Below the pieces are notes generated by a model, which was given only the letters and a program-made list of their open reading frames with translations, was not told the origin of the DNA and searched no databases. 64,000 nt of DNA. Origin: Sphingosinicella sp942492965 (GTDB lineage Bacteria; Pseudomonadota; Alphaproteobacteria; Sphingomonadales; Sphingomonadaceae). Both the position numbers and the translations under genes were made by a program. Shown here in pieces: positions 25,249 through 33,243 of the stretch (position 1 is its first letter; each line of letters begins with the position of its first letter). The DNA lies in contig OW818656.1 of the NCBI GenBank assembly GCA_942492965.1, positions 3,720,001 to 3,784,000 of the forward strand. The letters are read 5' to 3'.

Positions 25249-25279
25249 GACGATAGTTAACAGTACGTTAACCATCGTC
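25249..25279. promoter_or_regulatory. 13-bp dyad containing a CtrA-type box
   Basis: GACGATAGTTAAC, 5 bp AGTAC, GTTAACCATCGTC: 13-bp arms with one mismatch. The core reads TTAA-N7-TTAAC (25257-25272), the full CtrA consensus, and because of the symmetry it does so on both strands. It is centred about 71 bp upstream of the predicted sigma-54 start. It may bind CtrA or an enhancer-binding activator; without a U-run it is a poor terminator for the upstream yceI-like gene. Confidence 0.6.
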
Positions 25280-25312
25280 TTTATGTAAGTTTGCCCGACA
25301 CGCCGCCCGCGA

Positions 25313-25918
25313 TTACGGGCGACGTTCGAAAGCGGCGGTGATGTGCAGGCTGACCTCGTCGCCGAGCACGGGGAGCGCATAGGTGATGCCGTAGTCGCTG
25401 CGCTTGATGGTGGCGCGCGCCTCGAAACCCACGGTTTCGATCTTGCTCATCGGGTTGGGGCCCGCGCCAGTGAAGCGCGCATCGAGCACCACCGGTTTCG
25501 TGATGCCTTTGAGGGTGAGGTCGCCGGTGATCTTCGCCTTGAGGCCATCGACGACGACCCCCGTCGATTTGAAGGTGGCGGTGGGGAACTTCGTAGTGTC
25601 GAAAAAGTCGGCTGTCTTGAGGTGTGCGTTCAGCTTTTCGCTGGTCGTCGTCACCTGCTCGATCGGGATGGTCAGCGAGACGCTCGCGGACGCCAGTTTC
25701 GCGGGGTCCAGCGTCAACGTGCCGGTCGTGCCGCCGAAGATGCCGTAATAAACATTGAAGCCGAGGTGGTCGATGCCCCACGCGATTTGCGTGTGATCGG
25801 TATCGACGGTGTAGGTGCCGGCGGCGACCTTCGCGGTGGCCTCTGCGCCCTGCTGGCCCTGGGCGAATGCGGGGGCTGTGAGGCCGATGAGGGCGAGGGC
25901 GACAAGCTGGGCTTTCAT
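25313..25918 (-). CDS. YceI family periplasmic protein
   Basis: A 201-residue protein with a signal peptide (MKAQLVALALIGLTAPAFAQ) and a lipocalin-like YceI domain. Family motifs are GTYTVDTDHTQIAWGI near the start of the mature part, ADFFDTTKFPTATF in the middle, and a terminal SDYGITYALPVLGDEVSLHI. YceI-type proteins bind polyisoprenoids or other long lipids in the periplasm. AGGAG before ATG 25918 fixes the start. It follows ilvC on the same strand, but two hairpins lie between them. Confidence 0.9.
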   Translation of the reverse strand: MKAQLVALALIGLTAPAFAQGQQGAEATAKVAAGTYTVDTDHTQIAWGIDHLGFNVYYGIFGGTTGTLTLDPAKLASASVSLTIPIEQVTTTSEKLNAHLKTADFFDTTKFPTATFKSTGVVVDGLKAKITGDLTLKGITKPVVLDARFTGAGPNPMSKIETVGFEARATIKRSDYGITYALPVLGDEVSLHITAAFERRP

Positions 25919-25939
25919 GGCGGGGCTCCTGAAACGGGA

Positions 25940-25973
25940 AACGGCGCCCGCAGCCTGTGCCGCGGGCGCCGTT
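25940..25973 (-). terminator. ilvC: strong hairpin after ilvC
   Basis: A perfect 12-bp stem, AACGGCGCCCGC / GCGGGCGCCGTT, with a 10-nt loop, followed on the minus strand by TCCCGTTTC. The following sequence is only modestly T-rich. It is the second of two consecutive hairpins after the ilvC stop. Confidence 0.65.
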
Positions 25974-26000
25974 CCTGTCAACCGAAGCTCTTGTGACAGG
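25974..26000 (-). repeat. inverted repeat in the ilvC 3' region
   Basis: CCTGTCA, 13 bp, TGACAGG begins 2 bp after the ilvC stop and abuts the larger hairpin at 25940-25973. In RNA this gives two stacked hairpins. Confidence 0.55.
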
Positions 26001-26002
26001 CG

Positions 26003-27022
26003 TTAGTTCACGGCCTTGTCGACGAGCTTGTTCTTGCCGATCCACGGCATCATCGCGCGCAGGCGGCCGCCGACCTCTTCGATCTGGTGCGCGTTCTGGT
26101 TCTTGCGCGCGGCCTTGAGTTCCGGGTTGCCGGCGCGGTTGTCGAGGATGAAATCCTTCACGAAGCGGCCCTGCTGAATGTCGGTCAGCACGCGCTTCAT
26201 TTCCGCCTTGGTCTCTTCGGTGACGATGCGCGGGCCGGTCTTGTAGTCGCCGTATTCGGCGGTGTTGGAGATCGAGTAGCGCATGTTGGCGATGCCGCCC
26301 TCGTACATGAGGTCGACGATCAGCTTCACTTCGTGGAGGCACTCGAAATACGCCATCTCGGGAGCGTAGCCGGCTTCCACCAGCGTTTCGAAGCCCGCCA
26401 TGATGAGCGCGGAGAGGCCGCCGCAAAGCACGGCCTGCTCGCCGAAGAGGTCGGTCTCGCACTCTTCCTTGAACGTCGTCTCGATGATCCCCGAGCGACC
26501 GCCGCCGACGGCGGACGCATAGGAGAGGGCGACATCGTGGGCGTTGCCGGTCGCGTCTTGCGCGATGGCGATGAGGCAAGGCACGCCGCCACCGCGCTGA
26601 TATTCGCTGCGTACGGTGTGGCCGGGGCCCTTCGGCGCGATCATGAACACGTCGATATCGGCGCGCGGCTCGATGAGGCCGAAGTGCACGTTGAGGCCGT
26701 GCGCGAAGGCGAGCGCCGCGCCTTCCTTCATGTTGGGCGCGAGGTCGCTTGCGTAGATCGCGGCCTGATGCTCATCGGGCGCCAGCACCATGATGACGTC
26801 CGCCCACTTCGCGGCTTCGGCGTTCGAAAACACCTTGAAGCCGGCGGCTTCAGCCTTCTTCGCGGTGGCCGAGCCTTCGCGGAGCGCCACGCCGACTTCG
26901 GCGACGCCGCTGTCGCGCAGGTTCTGCGCATGAGCGTGACCCTGGCTGCCATAGCCGACGATCGCGACCTTCTTGCCCTTGATGAGGCCCAAATCGGCAT
27001 CGGCATCATAATAAACGCGCAT
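26003..27022 (-). CDS. ilvC: ketol-acid reductoisomerase
   Basis: A 339-residue class I enzyme that isomerises and reduces acetolactate to dihydroxyisovalerate with NADPH. The N-terminal Rossmann motif is GYGSQGHAHAQNLRDSG at about residues 24-40. The C-terminal knotted domain includes GETYFECLHE-like MAYFECLHEVKLIVDL and the metal-binding glutamates. It lies 50 bp downstream of ilvN in the order ilvB-ilvN-ilvC, a single biosynthetic operon, and has terminator-like hairpins after it. Confidence 0.97.
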   Translation of the reverse strand: MRVYYDADADLGLIKGKKVAIVGYGSQGHAHAQNLRDSGVAEVGVALREGSATAKKAEAAGFKVFSNAEAAKWADVIMVLAPDEHQAAIYASDLAPNMKEGAALAFAHGLNVHFGLIEPRADIDVFMIAPKGPGHTVRSEYQRGGGVPCLIAIAQDATGNAHDVALSYASAVGGGRSGIIETTFKEECETDLFGEQAVLCGGLSALIMAGFETLVEAGYAPEMAYFECLHEVKLIVDLMYEGGIANMRYSISNTAEYGDYKTGPRIVTEETKAEMKRVLTDIQQGRFVKDFILDNRAGNPELKAARKNQNAHQIEEVGGRLRAMMPWIGKNKLVDKAVN

Positions 27023-27072
27023 GATTTCAGGACTTTCTCTGTTCGAATTGGGAGAGGTATACGAAGAAAAAC

Positions 27073-27585
27073 TCAGCTCGGATCCTTGCCGCGCGAGATG
27101 GCGACGACACCGCCGCGCGCGACCTCGACAAGGCCGACCTCGCGCATCAGCGCGATGAACGTGTTGACCTTCTCGGTGGACCCTGTGATCTCGAAGATGA
27201 AGCTCTCGATCGTCGCATCGACGACGCGGGCGCGGTAGATATCGGCAAGACGCATCGCCTCCAGCCGCTTGTCCCCGCCGCCCGTGACCTTCAGCAGCGC
27301 CATCTCGCGCTCGACGTGCGGCCCAAGCTCAGTGAGGTCGCTGACCTTGTGGACGGTGACGAGCCGGTCGAGCTGCGCTTCGATCTGGTCGATAACCTCC
27401 TGCGAGCCGGAGGTGACGATGGTGATGCGGCTGACATCGTGTGTTTCCGTGATGTCCGCCACGGTCAGGCTCTCGATGTTATAGCCGCGCGCGGAGAACA
27501 GGCCGACGATCTTCGCAAGGACGCCGGACTCGTTATCGACGGTGATGGCGAGCGTGTGCCGCCGGATAGGGCCGAGATCGCGCAT
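27073..27585 (-). CDS. ilvN: acetolactate synthase, regulatory small subunit
   Basis: A 170-residue small subunit with an N-terminal ACT domain (HTLAITVDNESGVLAKIVGLFSARGYNIESL) that binds valine for feedback control, and the C-terminal ALS_ss domain (LTELGPHVEREMALLKV onward). ATG 27585 shares one base with the ilvB stop (TGATG), so translation is coupled. A longer in-frame version into ilvB is not needed. Confidence 0.95.
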   Translation of the reverse strand: MRDLGPIRRHTLAITVDNESGVLAKIVGLFSARGYNIESLTVADITETHDVSRITIVTSGSQEVIDQIEAQLDRLVTVHKVSDLTELGPHVEREMALLKVTGGGDKRLEAMRLADIYRARVVDATIESFIFEITGSTEKVNTFIALMREVGLVEVARGGVVAISRGKDPS

Positions 27586-29336
27586 CAGACGAGCGCCTGC
27601 GCGTCTTCGTCGAGTTCGCCCTTCACGTCGGACGAATTCAGAAGCATTTCCGTATGGGCGGCACCGGACGGGATCATCGGGAAACAGTTCTCCAGCTTTG
27701 CAACGCGGCAATCGACGAACACGGGGCCGTCATACGCCAGCATCTCGGCGATACCGGCATCGAGACCATCGACATCGTCGATGCGGATGCCCTTCCAGCC
27801 GTACGCCTCCGCGAGCTTCACGAAATCGGGCAGCGCCTCGCTGTAGCTTTCGGAATAGCGGCTCTCGTAGGTGAGTTGCTGCCACTGGCGGACCATGCCC
27901 ATGTATTCGTTGTTGAGCACGAACACTTTGACCGGCAGACGGTATTGAATGGCCGTGGACATCTCCTGAATGTTCATCAGGATCGAGGCCTCGCCCGCGA
28001 TGTCGATGACGAGCGCCCTGGGATTGCCCATCTGCGCACCGATTGCGGCGGGTAGCCCGTAGCCCATCGTGCCGAGCCCGCCCGAGGTCAGCCACTTGCG
28101 CGGCGCTTCGAAGTGGAAATGCTGCGCGGCCCACATCTGGTGCTGGCCGACCTCTGTGGTGATGATCGGTGCCTTTGCCTTCGTCGCCTCGTAAAGGCGC
28201 TGGATCGCGTATTGCGGCAGGATTTCCTTGCCCGACTGCTTGAAGCCGAGGCTGTCCTTCGTCCGCCACGCGTCGATCTTCGCGAACCATGCCTTCTGGT
28301 CGACGGCCTTGTGGGCGCACGCCTTCCATATCTTCAGCATGTCTTCAAGGACGTGACCGACATCGCCGACGATGCCGAGGTCCGCTTTCACGTTCTTGTT
28401 GATCGAGGAGCGGTCGATATCGATGTGGATCTTCTTCGAATTCGGCGAGAAGGCGTCGAGGCGCCCGGTGACGCGGTCGTCGAAGCGTGCGCCGATGCAC
28501 AGCATCAGGTCGCATTCGTTCATCGCCATGTTGGCTTCGTAGGTGCCGTGCATACCCAGCATACCGAGCCACTGCGGCGAGGCGGCGGGGAAGGCGCCGA
28601 GGCCCATCAGCGTCGAGGTGACGGGCGCGCCGGTGACGCGCGCCAGCTCGCGCAGGAGCTGCGCGGCGCCGTTGCCCGAATTGATGACGCCGCCGCCCGT
28701 GTAGAGGATCGGCCGCTCGGCCTTCGCCAGCATTTCGACGGCGGCTTCGATGTCCTTCAGTTCGCCCTTCAGCTGCAGCTTGTAGCCGTTATGCAGCGCT
28801 GAGCGCTTGCGGTAGCCCGCACGCGCGACCTGGACGTCCTTAGGGATATCGATGACGACAGGGCCGGGACGGCCCGAGGTGGCGATGTGAAACGCCTCGT
28901 GGACGATGTCCGCAAGCCGCTCCGGGTCTTTCACCAGATAGTTGTGCTTGGAACAGTGACGCGTGATGCCGACCGTGTCGCACTCCTGAAAGGCGTCCGA
29001 CCCGATGAGGTGCGTGGCGACCTGCCCGGTGAGCACGACCACCGGGATGGAATCGAGCAGCGCGTCGGTGATGCCGGTAACGGCATTGGTCGCGCCGGGG
29101 CCGGAGGTGACGAGCACGACGCCGGGCTTGCCGGTCGAGCGTGCATAGCCCTCGGCCGCATGGACCGCGGCCTGCTCGTGGCGGACGAGGACGTGCTTGA
29201 TCACCGTCTGCTGGAACAGCGCGTCATAGATCGGCAGCACAGCGCCGCCGGGATAGCCGAAAACGGTATCGACGCCGAGCTCGGTCAGCGCCTGAATGAG
29301 ATTCTCCGCTCCGGTTTTCTGTTCGTTCACGGCCAT
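27585..29336 (-). CDS. ilvB: acetolactate synthase, catalytic large subunit
   Basis: A 583-residue thiamine-diphosphate enzyme that makes 2-acetolactate from pyruvate. It has the N-terminal pyrimidine-binding domain (VFGYPGGAVLPIYDAL with the catalytic Glu in HEQAAVHAAEGYAR), a central domain, and the C-terminal diphosphate/Mg motif (GEASILMNIQEMSTAIQ...NNEYMGMV). It is first of the ilvBNC operon. The 167-bp gap before it is shared with the divergent sensor kinase and holds an AT-rich stretch with a short dyad. Confidence 0.96.
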   Translation of the reverse strand: MAVNEQKTGAENLIQALTELGVDTVFGYPGGAVLPIYDALFQQTVIKHVLVRHEQAAVHAAEGYARSTGKPGVVLVTSGPGATNAVTGITDALLDSIPVVVLTGQVATHLIGSDAFQECDTVGITRHCSKHNYLVKDPERLADIVHEAFHIATSGRPGPVVIDIPKDVQVARAGYRKRSALHNGYKLQLKGELKDIEAAVEMLAKAERPILYTGGGVINSGNGAAQLLRELARVTGAPVTSTLMGLGAFPAASPQWLGMLGMHGTYEANMAMNECDLMLCIGARFDDRVTGRLDAFSPNSKKIHIDIDRSSINKNVKADLGIVGDVGHVLEDMLKIWKACAHKAVDQKAWFAKIDAWRTKDSLGFKQSGKEILPQYAIQRLYEATKAKAPIITTEVGQHQMWAAQHFHFEAPRKWLTSGGLGTMGYGLPAAIGAQMGNPRALVIDIAGEASILMNIQEMSTAIQYRLPVKVFVLNNEYMGMVRQWQQLTYESRYSESYSEALPDFVKLAEAYGWKGIRIDDVDGLDAGIAEMLAYDGPVFVDCRVAKLENCFPMIPSGAAHTEMLLNSSDVKGELDEDAQALV

Positions 29337-29396
29337 GGTTTCCTTGATTCGGCCCGCGCATGTACGAGATTAAAACGTTCAGGGCAACCCCACCTC

Positions 29397-29413
29397 TTGT
29401 AATATTCGTACAA
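29397..29413. promoter_or_regulatory. AT-rich dyad between ilvB and the sensor kinase
   Basis: TTGTA, 7 bp, TACAA in an AT-rich patch that continues into CAAATTTAAATTTAAC. On the minus strand TATTAC here could serve as the ilvB -10 box. The arms are only 5 bp, and no leucine- or valine-rich leader peptide is visible before ilvB. Confidence 0.3.
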
Positions 29414-29503
29414 ATTTAAATTTAACTACGCATGATAGATGCAAAATATGTGTGACGCTTTGAGGCCTCGCCTTCAATCGTCAAGTTCGGCAAGATAGGC
29501 CGG

Positions 29504-31528
29504 ATGGAAGACGCTACCGTTTCCACCGGGTTCGAGGATAGCCGCGCCGGAACCCGGACTTGGCATTTTGTCGTCGGTGTCTTTGCGCTGCTTGCAGCGC
29601 TGATCGGCATCGGCGCGATTTCGTTTGCCGCGTTCCAGCGCGCGGTCGACATCGAACGCACGCGCACCGAAGCCGTGGCCCGCACCAGCGAGGGTTTCGA
29701 GAGCCTTGTCGCCGCAGAGCGTGCGATCAATGCGCTTCAGGAGGCCGAGCGCAGTCAGCGCGGCTACGTGCTCACCGAAAACCCGGTGTTCCTTGAGCCC
29801 TATGAGGCTGCGATCGCGCGTAGCTCGACCGTGCTCGATGACATGCAGACCAGAATCGGCGAGGGCGACGAGCGGCAGACGGCGCGCTTCGTCGTGCTGC
29901 GGCGCCTCATCGCGCTCAAGCTGGAGGAAATGGCGCGGTCGGTGGAGATGACCCGCCGGGGCCGCATGGAGGCGGCGCGGATCGACGTCGCCTCCGGCTA
30001 CGGGCGCCGCCTGATGGACGAGATTCAGGCGATGATGAACGAGATCGTCGCCGAGCAGCGCGCCGTGCTTGATCGGCGGCAGCAGGAGGTGGTGAAGCGC
30101 GACCAACTCGGCGCGCAGTCGCTCTACAGGCTGGCGGCGCTCGGTGTTGCGCTGTTGGTGGCGGCGCTCATTTCCATGATCGCGCTCGCTTACATGGTGT
30201 ACCGCACCAAGCTGGCGCTGGAGCGCGAGGAAGCCGGGGAGATCAGGCGGAACGTGCTGGAGGCGGCGGTCGCTGCCCGCACGCATGAAATGACGCAGGC
30301 GAACGTCGCTCTCCGCGCCGAAATCGCATCGCGCGAGGCGGCCGAAAATCGCCTTCGTCAGGCGCAGCGAATGGAGGCCGTCGGCCAGCTCACGGGCGGT
30401 ATCGCGCACGATTTCAACAATATGCTCGCGGTCATCATCAGCAGCCTCGATCTTTTGAAGCGGCGGATCAGCACGGAAGATGCGCGTGTCTTGAAGTTAA
30501 TCGACAATGCCCGCGAGGGAGCGACCCGCGCCGCGTCCCTGACGGCGCGGTTGCTCGCGTTTTCACGGCGTCAGTCGCTGAATCCGCAGACCGTCGAAGT
30601 GAACACGCTGATGAACGGCGTCGTCGACCTGATCGGCCGCACGCTCGGCGAGCGGATCACCGTGGAAACGAAGTTCGGGGAGGACATTCCGCCGGTGTTC
30701 GTCGATCCCGGCGAGCTTGAGAACGTCATCATCAACCTCGCCGCCAATGCGCGCGACGCGATGCCCGATGGAGGCACGCTCCGGATCGAGACCACGCGCT
30801 ATGTGCCGAACGGCGAGCCGCTTCCGGAAGGCGAGGCGGCAAGCGCCTACGCGCTGATCAGCGTCACCGACACGGGACAGGGGATGCCGCCGGAGGTGGT
30901 CGAGCGTGTTTTCGAGCCCTTCTTCACGACAAAGGCCGTGGGCAAGGGAACCGGCCTCGGTCTCAGCCAGGTGCATGGCTTCGTCCATCAATCCGGCGGT
31001 CATATCTCGATCGAGTCCACGCCGGGCGAAGGCACGCGTGTCGATATCTATCTGCCCGTGCAGATCATCGGGCGCGTCGTTCCATCGGTCCCGCGTGCGG
31101 AAGGGCCGCTCGCGGGTGGAAGCTCCGAAGAGACGATCCTTGTGGTGGAGGATGAGGACCAGCTCCGCATGGTGACGGTCGAGAACCTGCGCGAGCTCGG
31201 CTACACGGTGCGCCACGCCGCGAACGGCAAGGAAGCGCTCGAAATCCTCGACGAACACCCGGGCATCCGATTGCTGTTCACCGATATCGTAATGCCCGGC
31301 ATGTACGGCGATGAACTGGCACGAGAGGCGCTGTCGCGCTGGCCTGAGCTTGGGATTCTCTACACCAGCGGTTTCGCCCGCACGGGTGTTGACGGCGAGC
31401 CGCTCGATCCGCCAGCCGCGACCGTCCGCAAGCCGTATACGATGGAGGGACTCGCCCAGAAGGTGCGCGAGACCCTCGATCAAGCGTCTAAGGCTGAAGC
31501 CGCGGCCAATCCGGCGTCTGGTTCCTGA
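29504..31528 (+). CDS. membrane hybrid sensor histidine kinase with CHASE3 and receiver domains
   Basis: A 674-residue kinase. Two membrane helices (about 25-48 and 206-232) flank a periplasmic CHASE3-type region (ALQEAERSQRGYVLTENPVFLEPYEAA). The kinase core has the phospho-acceptor His302 in GGIAHDFNNML, the N box NLAANARDAMPDGG and the G boxes DTGQGM and GTGLGLSQV. A C-terminal receiver has Asp594 in FTDIVMPG and Lys in VRKPYT. No output regulator lies nearby, so it is an orphan. It interrupts the ilvB-miaA neighbourhood and is divergent from ilvB. Its stop overlaps the 3' end of the convergent miaA. The signal is unknown. Confidence 0.92.
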   Translation: MEDATVSTGFEDSRAGTRTWHFVVGVFALLAALIGIGAISFAAFQRAVDIERTRTEAVARTSEGFESLVAAERAINALQEAERSQRGYVLTENPVFLEPYEAAIARSSTVLDDMQTRIGEGDERQTARFVVLRRLIALKLEEMARSVEMTRRGRMEAARIDVASGYGRRLMDEIQAMMNEIVAEQRAVLDRRQQEVVKRDQLGAQSLYRLAALGVALLVAALISMIALAYMVYRTKLALEREEAGEIRRNVLEAAVAARTHEMTQANVALRAEIASREAAENRLRQAQRMEAVGQLTGGIAHDFNNMLAVIISSLDLLKRRISTEDARVLKLIDNAREGATRAASLTARLLAFSRRQSLNPQTVEVNTLMNGVVDLIGRTLGERITVETKFGEDIPPVFVDPGELENVIINLAANARDAMPDGGTLRIETTRYVPNGEPLPEGEAASAYALISVTDTGQGMPPEVVERVFEPFFTTKAVGKGTGLGLSQVHGFVHQSGGHISIESTPGEGTRVDIYLPVQIIGRVVPSVPRAEGPLAGGSSEETILVVEDEDQLRMVTVENLRELGYTVRHAANGKEALEILDEHPGIRLLFTDIVMPGMYGDELAREALSRWPELGILYTSGFARTGVDGEPLDPPAATVRKPYTMEGLAQKVRETLDQASKAEAAANPASGS

Positions 31529-32363
31529 ACCACGTGCGCTGGCGCTTGGCGTAGCGCCGCGTATCGAGCTTCGCGCGCAGGATCGCTGCTTCCAGCGTAC
31601 ATTCACCCCTTAGATGCGCGATGAGCGGCGGGACGCCGATCGCCTTCATCACCGGGAGCGCCGGGTCGAGGTGCATGGCGAGCAACCGCGCCGCCTCGTC
31701 GAGGCCGCCGTCTGCCAGCATTGTATCGAAGCGCGCGTCGCAGCGGCGGCCGAGTTCGTCCCGGTCGATCTCGACGACAGCGGGTTCCAGCGCCACCGTG
31801 CCAAGCAATCCGCCCGAAAGCCGCGCCTGATGATCGCTGAGCGAGATGCCGGTGCTGCGCTTCACCTCAAGCGCGCGCGCCATGCGCTGCGTGTCGTTGG
31901 GGTGGAGGCGCGCGGCCATGGCGGGGTCTTCGCGGGCAAGTGCCTGCGCGAGTGCGGCGGTATCGAGCGCACGGACCACGGCGCGGACGTCCGGGTCGAT
32001 TTCAGGGACTGGCGCGATACCTTGAAGCAGCGTGCGCAGATAAAGGCCCGTGCCGCCGACGAGGATCGGAAGCAGGCCCTTTTCGTGCGCGCGCGCGATC
32101 TCGCGCCGTACGAGGGCAGCCCACCCTGCGGCACCGAGCGGAGCTTCGGCCTCGAGGAATCCATAGAGCCGGTGCGGCGCGCGCGCGGTCTCAGCGGGTG
32201 AGGGACGGGCGGAGAGGATACTGAGGTCGCGATAGCACTGGCTCGCGTCCGCATTGATGATGACACCGCGGCGCGTTTCCGCCATGCGCAGCGCGAACGC
32301 CGACTTGCCGCTGGCAGTCGGTCCTGCAATGACCGCCAGCGGCGGCAAGGAAGGCGAGGTCAT
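31488..32363 (-). CDS. miaA: tRNA dimethylallyltransferase
   Basis: A 291-residue enzyme that adds the isopentenyl group to A37 of tRNAs reading UNN codons. It shows the P-loop GPTASGKS at residues 14-21, DASQCYRDLSILSARP and VGGTGLYLRTLL. The C-terminal KLDTRRYAKRQRTWFRNQ is the tRNA-binding tail. It converges on and overlaps the kinase gene by 41 bp. Its ATG (complement of 32361-32363) and the serB ATG (32362-32364) share one CATG, so the two genes start head to head with no intergenic DNA. Its own upstream sequence has only a weak ribosome site. Confidence 0.95.
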   Translation of the reverse strand: MTSPSLPPLAVIAGPTASGKSAFALRMAETRRGVIINADASQCYRDLSILSARPSPAETARAPHRLYGFLEAEAPLGAAGWAALVRREIARAHEKGLLPILVGGTGLYLRTLLQGIAPVPEIDPDVRAVVRALDTAALAQALAREDPAMAARLHPNDTQRMARALEVKRSTGISLSDHQARLSGGLLGTVALEPAVVEIDRDELGRRCDARFDTMLADGGLDEAARLLAMHLDPALPVMKAIGVPPLIAHLRGECTLEAAILRAKLDTRRYAKRQRTWFRNQTPDWPRLQP

Positions 32364-33243
32364 GAAGCTTGTTACAATCGTGGGATCGGAGCGTCTATCC
32401 GCAGGCGATGTGAGCGCGGCGCGCGATGCCGCCGCCGCTGCCGGCATGGACGCAGGGGCTGCGAGCTGGACGGAAGCCGAAGCTGTCGCCGAATTCTCGG
32501 GAACCGGTCCCGCCGCGGCTGTACGCGACGCTGTGGAGGCCGCGGTTCCGCACGCCGACGTCATCGTTCAGGCGGCGGCGGAGCGCAGACGGCGGCTTTT
32601 CATCGCCGACATGGATTCGACGATGATCACGGTCGAGTGCATCGACGAGCTTGCCGACTACGCGGGGCTCAAGGCCGAGATCAGCGCGGTGACCGAGGCG
32701 GCGATGCGCGGCGAGATCGATTTCATCGGCGCGCTCGAAGGCCGCGTCGCGCTGCTTGCCCAGCTCCCCGTCGCGGCCATAGACGATTGCCTGCGCGACC
32801 GGGTGCGCCTGTCGCCCGGCGCGCAGACGCTTGTGCGGACGCTCCGGCGGCACGGTGTCTACACGCTGCTTGTTTCGGGCGGCTTCACGCGCTTTACAGG
32901 TCCGGTCGCGGAAATGATCGGCTTCGACGAGGCGCGTGCCAACGTGCTCGAAACGCACCGCGACGTGCTCACCGGCAAGGTGGTGCCGCCGATCGTTGAC
33001 GCGAATGCCAAGCGCGAGGCACTGACCGGCGCGGCGCAGGAGAGAGGCATAGCGCTCGCCGAGACGATCGCGATCGGCGACGGCGCCAACGACTTGCTGA
33101 TGGTGGAGACGGCGGGCCTCGGCGTCGCCTATCACGCGAAGCCCAAGCTGGCCGATGCGGCCGATATGCGGATTCGTCGCGGCGATCTTACCGTGCTTCT
33201 CCACGCGCTCGGCATTCCCCGCGCTGACTGGTTCTCCGCTTAG
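32362..33243 (+). CDS. serB: phosphoserine phosphatase
   Basis: A 293-residue HAD-family enzyme for the last step of serine synthesis. An N-terminal extension of about 75 residues, ACT-like in position, precedes the catalytic motif DMDSTM (Asp83 nucleophile, Asp85). Motif II is in LVSGGFTRF, and the Mg-binding motif is GDGANDLLM. AAGGAAGGCGAGG just upstream is a strong ribosome site and lies inside the miaA coding sequence, because the two start codons overlap. Serine made here is the substrate of glyA. The stop overlaps the next convergent gene by 4 bp. Confidence 0.96.
   Translation: MKLVTIVGSERLSAGDVSAARDAAAAAGMDAGAASWTEAEAVAEFSGTGPAAAVRDAVEAAVPHADVIVQAAAERRRRLFIADMDSTMITVECIDELADYAGLKAEISAVTEAAMRGEIDFIGALEGRVALLAQLPVAAIDDCLRDRVRLSPGAQTLVRTLRRHGVYTLLVSGGFTRFTGPVAEMIGFDEARANVLETHRDVLTGKVVPPIVDANAKREALTGAAQERGIALAETIAIGDGANDLLMVETAGLGVAYHAKPKLADAADMRIRRGDLTVLLHALGIPRADWFSA

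Noticed and set aside
25249..25279. The large dyad as the yceI-like gene's terminator
   Set aside because: It has no U-run on the minus strand, and its GTTAAC-N5-GTTAAC core is better explained as a protein-binding site.
29337..29503. A branched-chain leader peptide before ilvB
   Set aside because: No short frame rich in Ile, Val or Leu and no U-tailed hairpin is present, unlike the leuA region.
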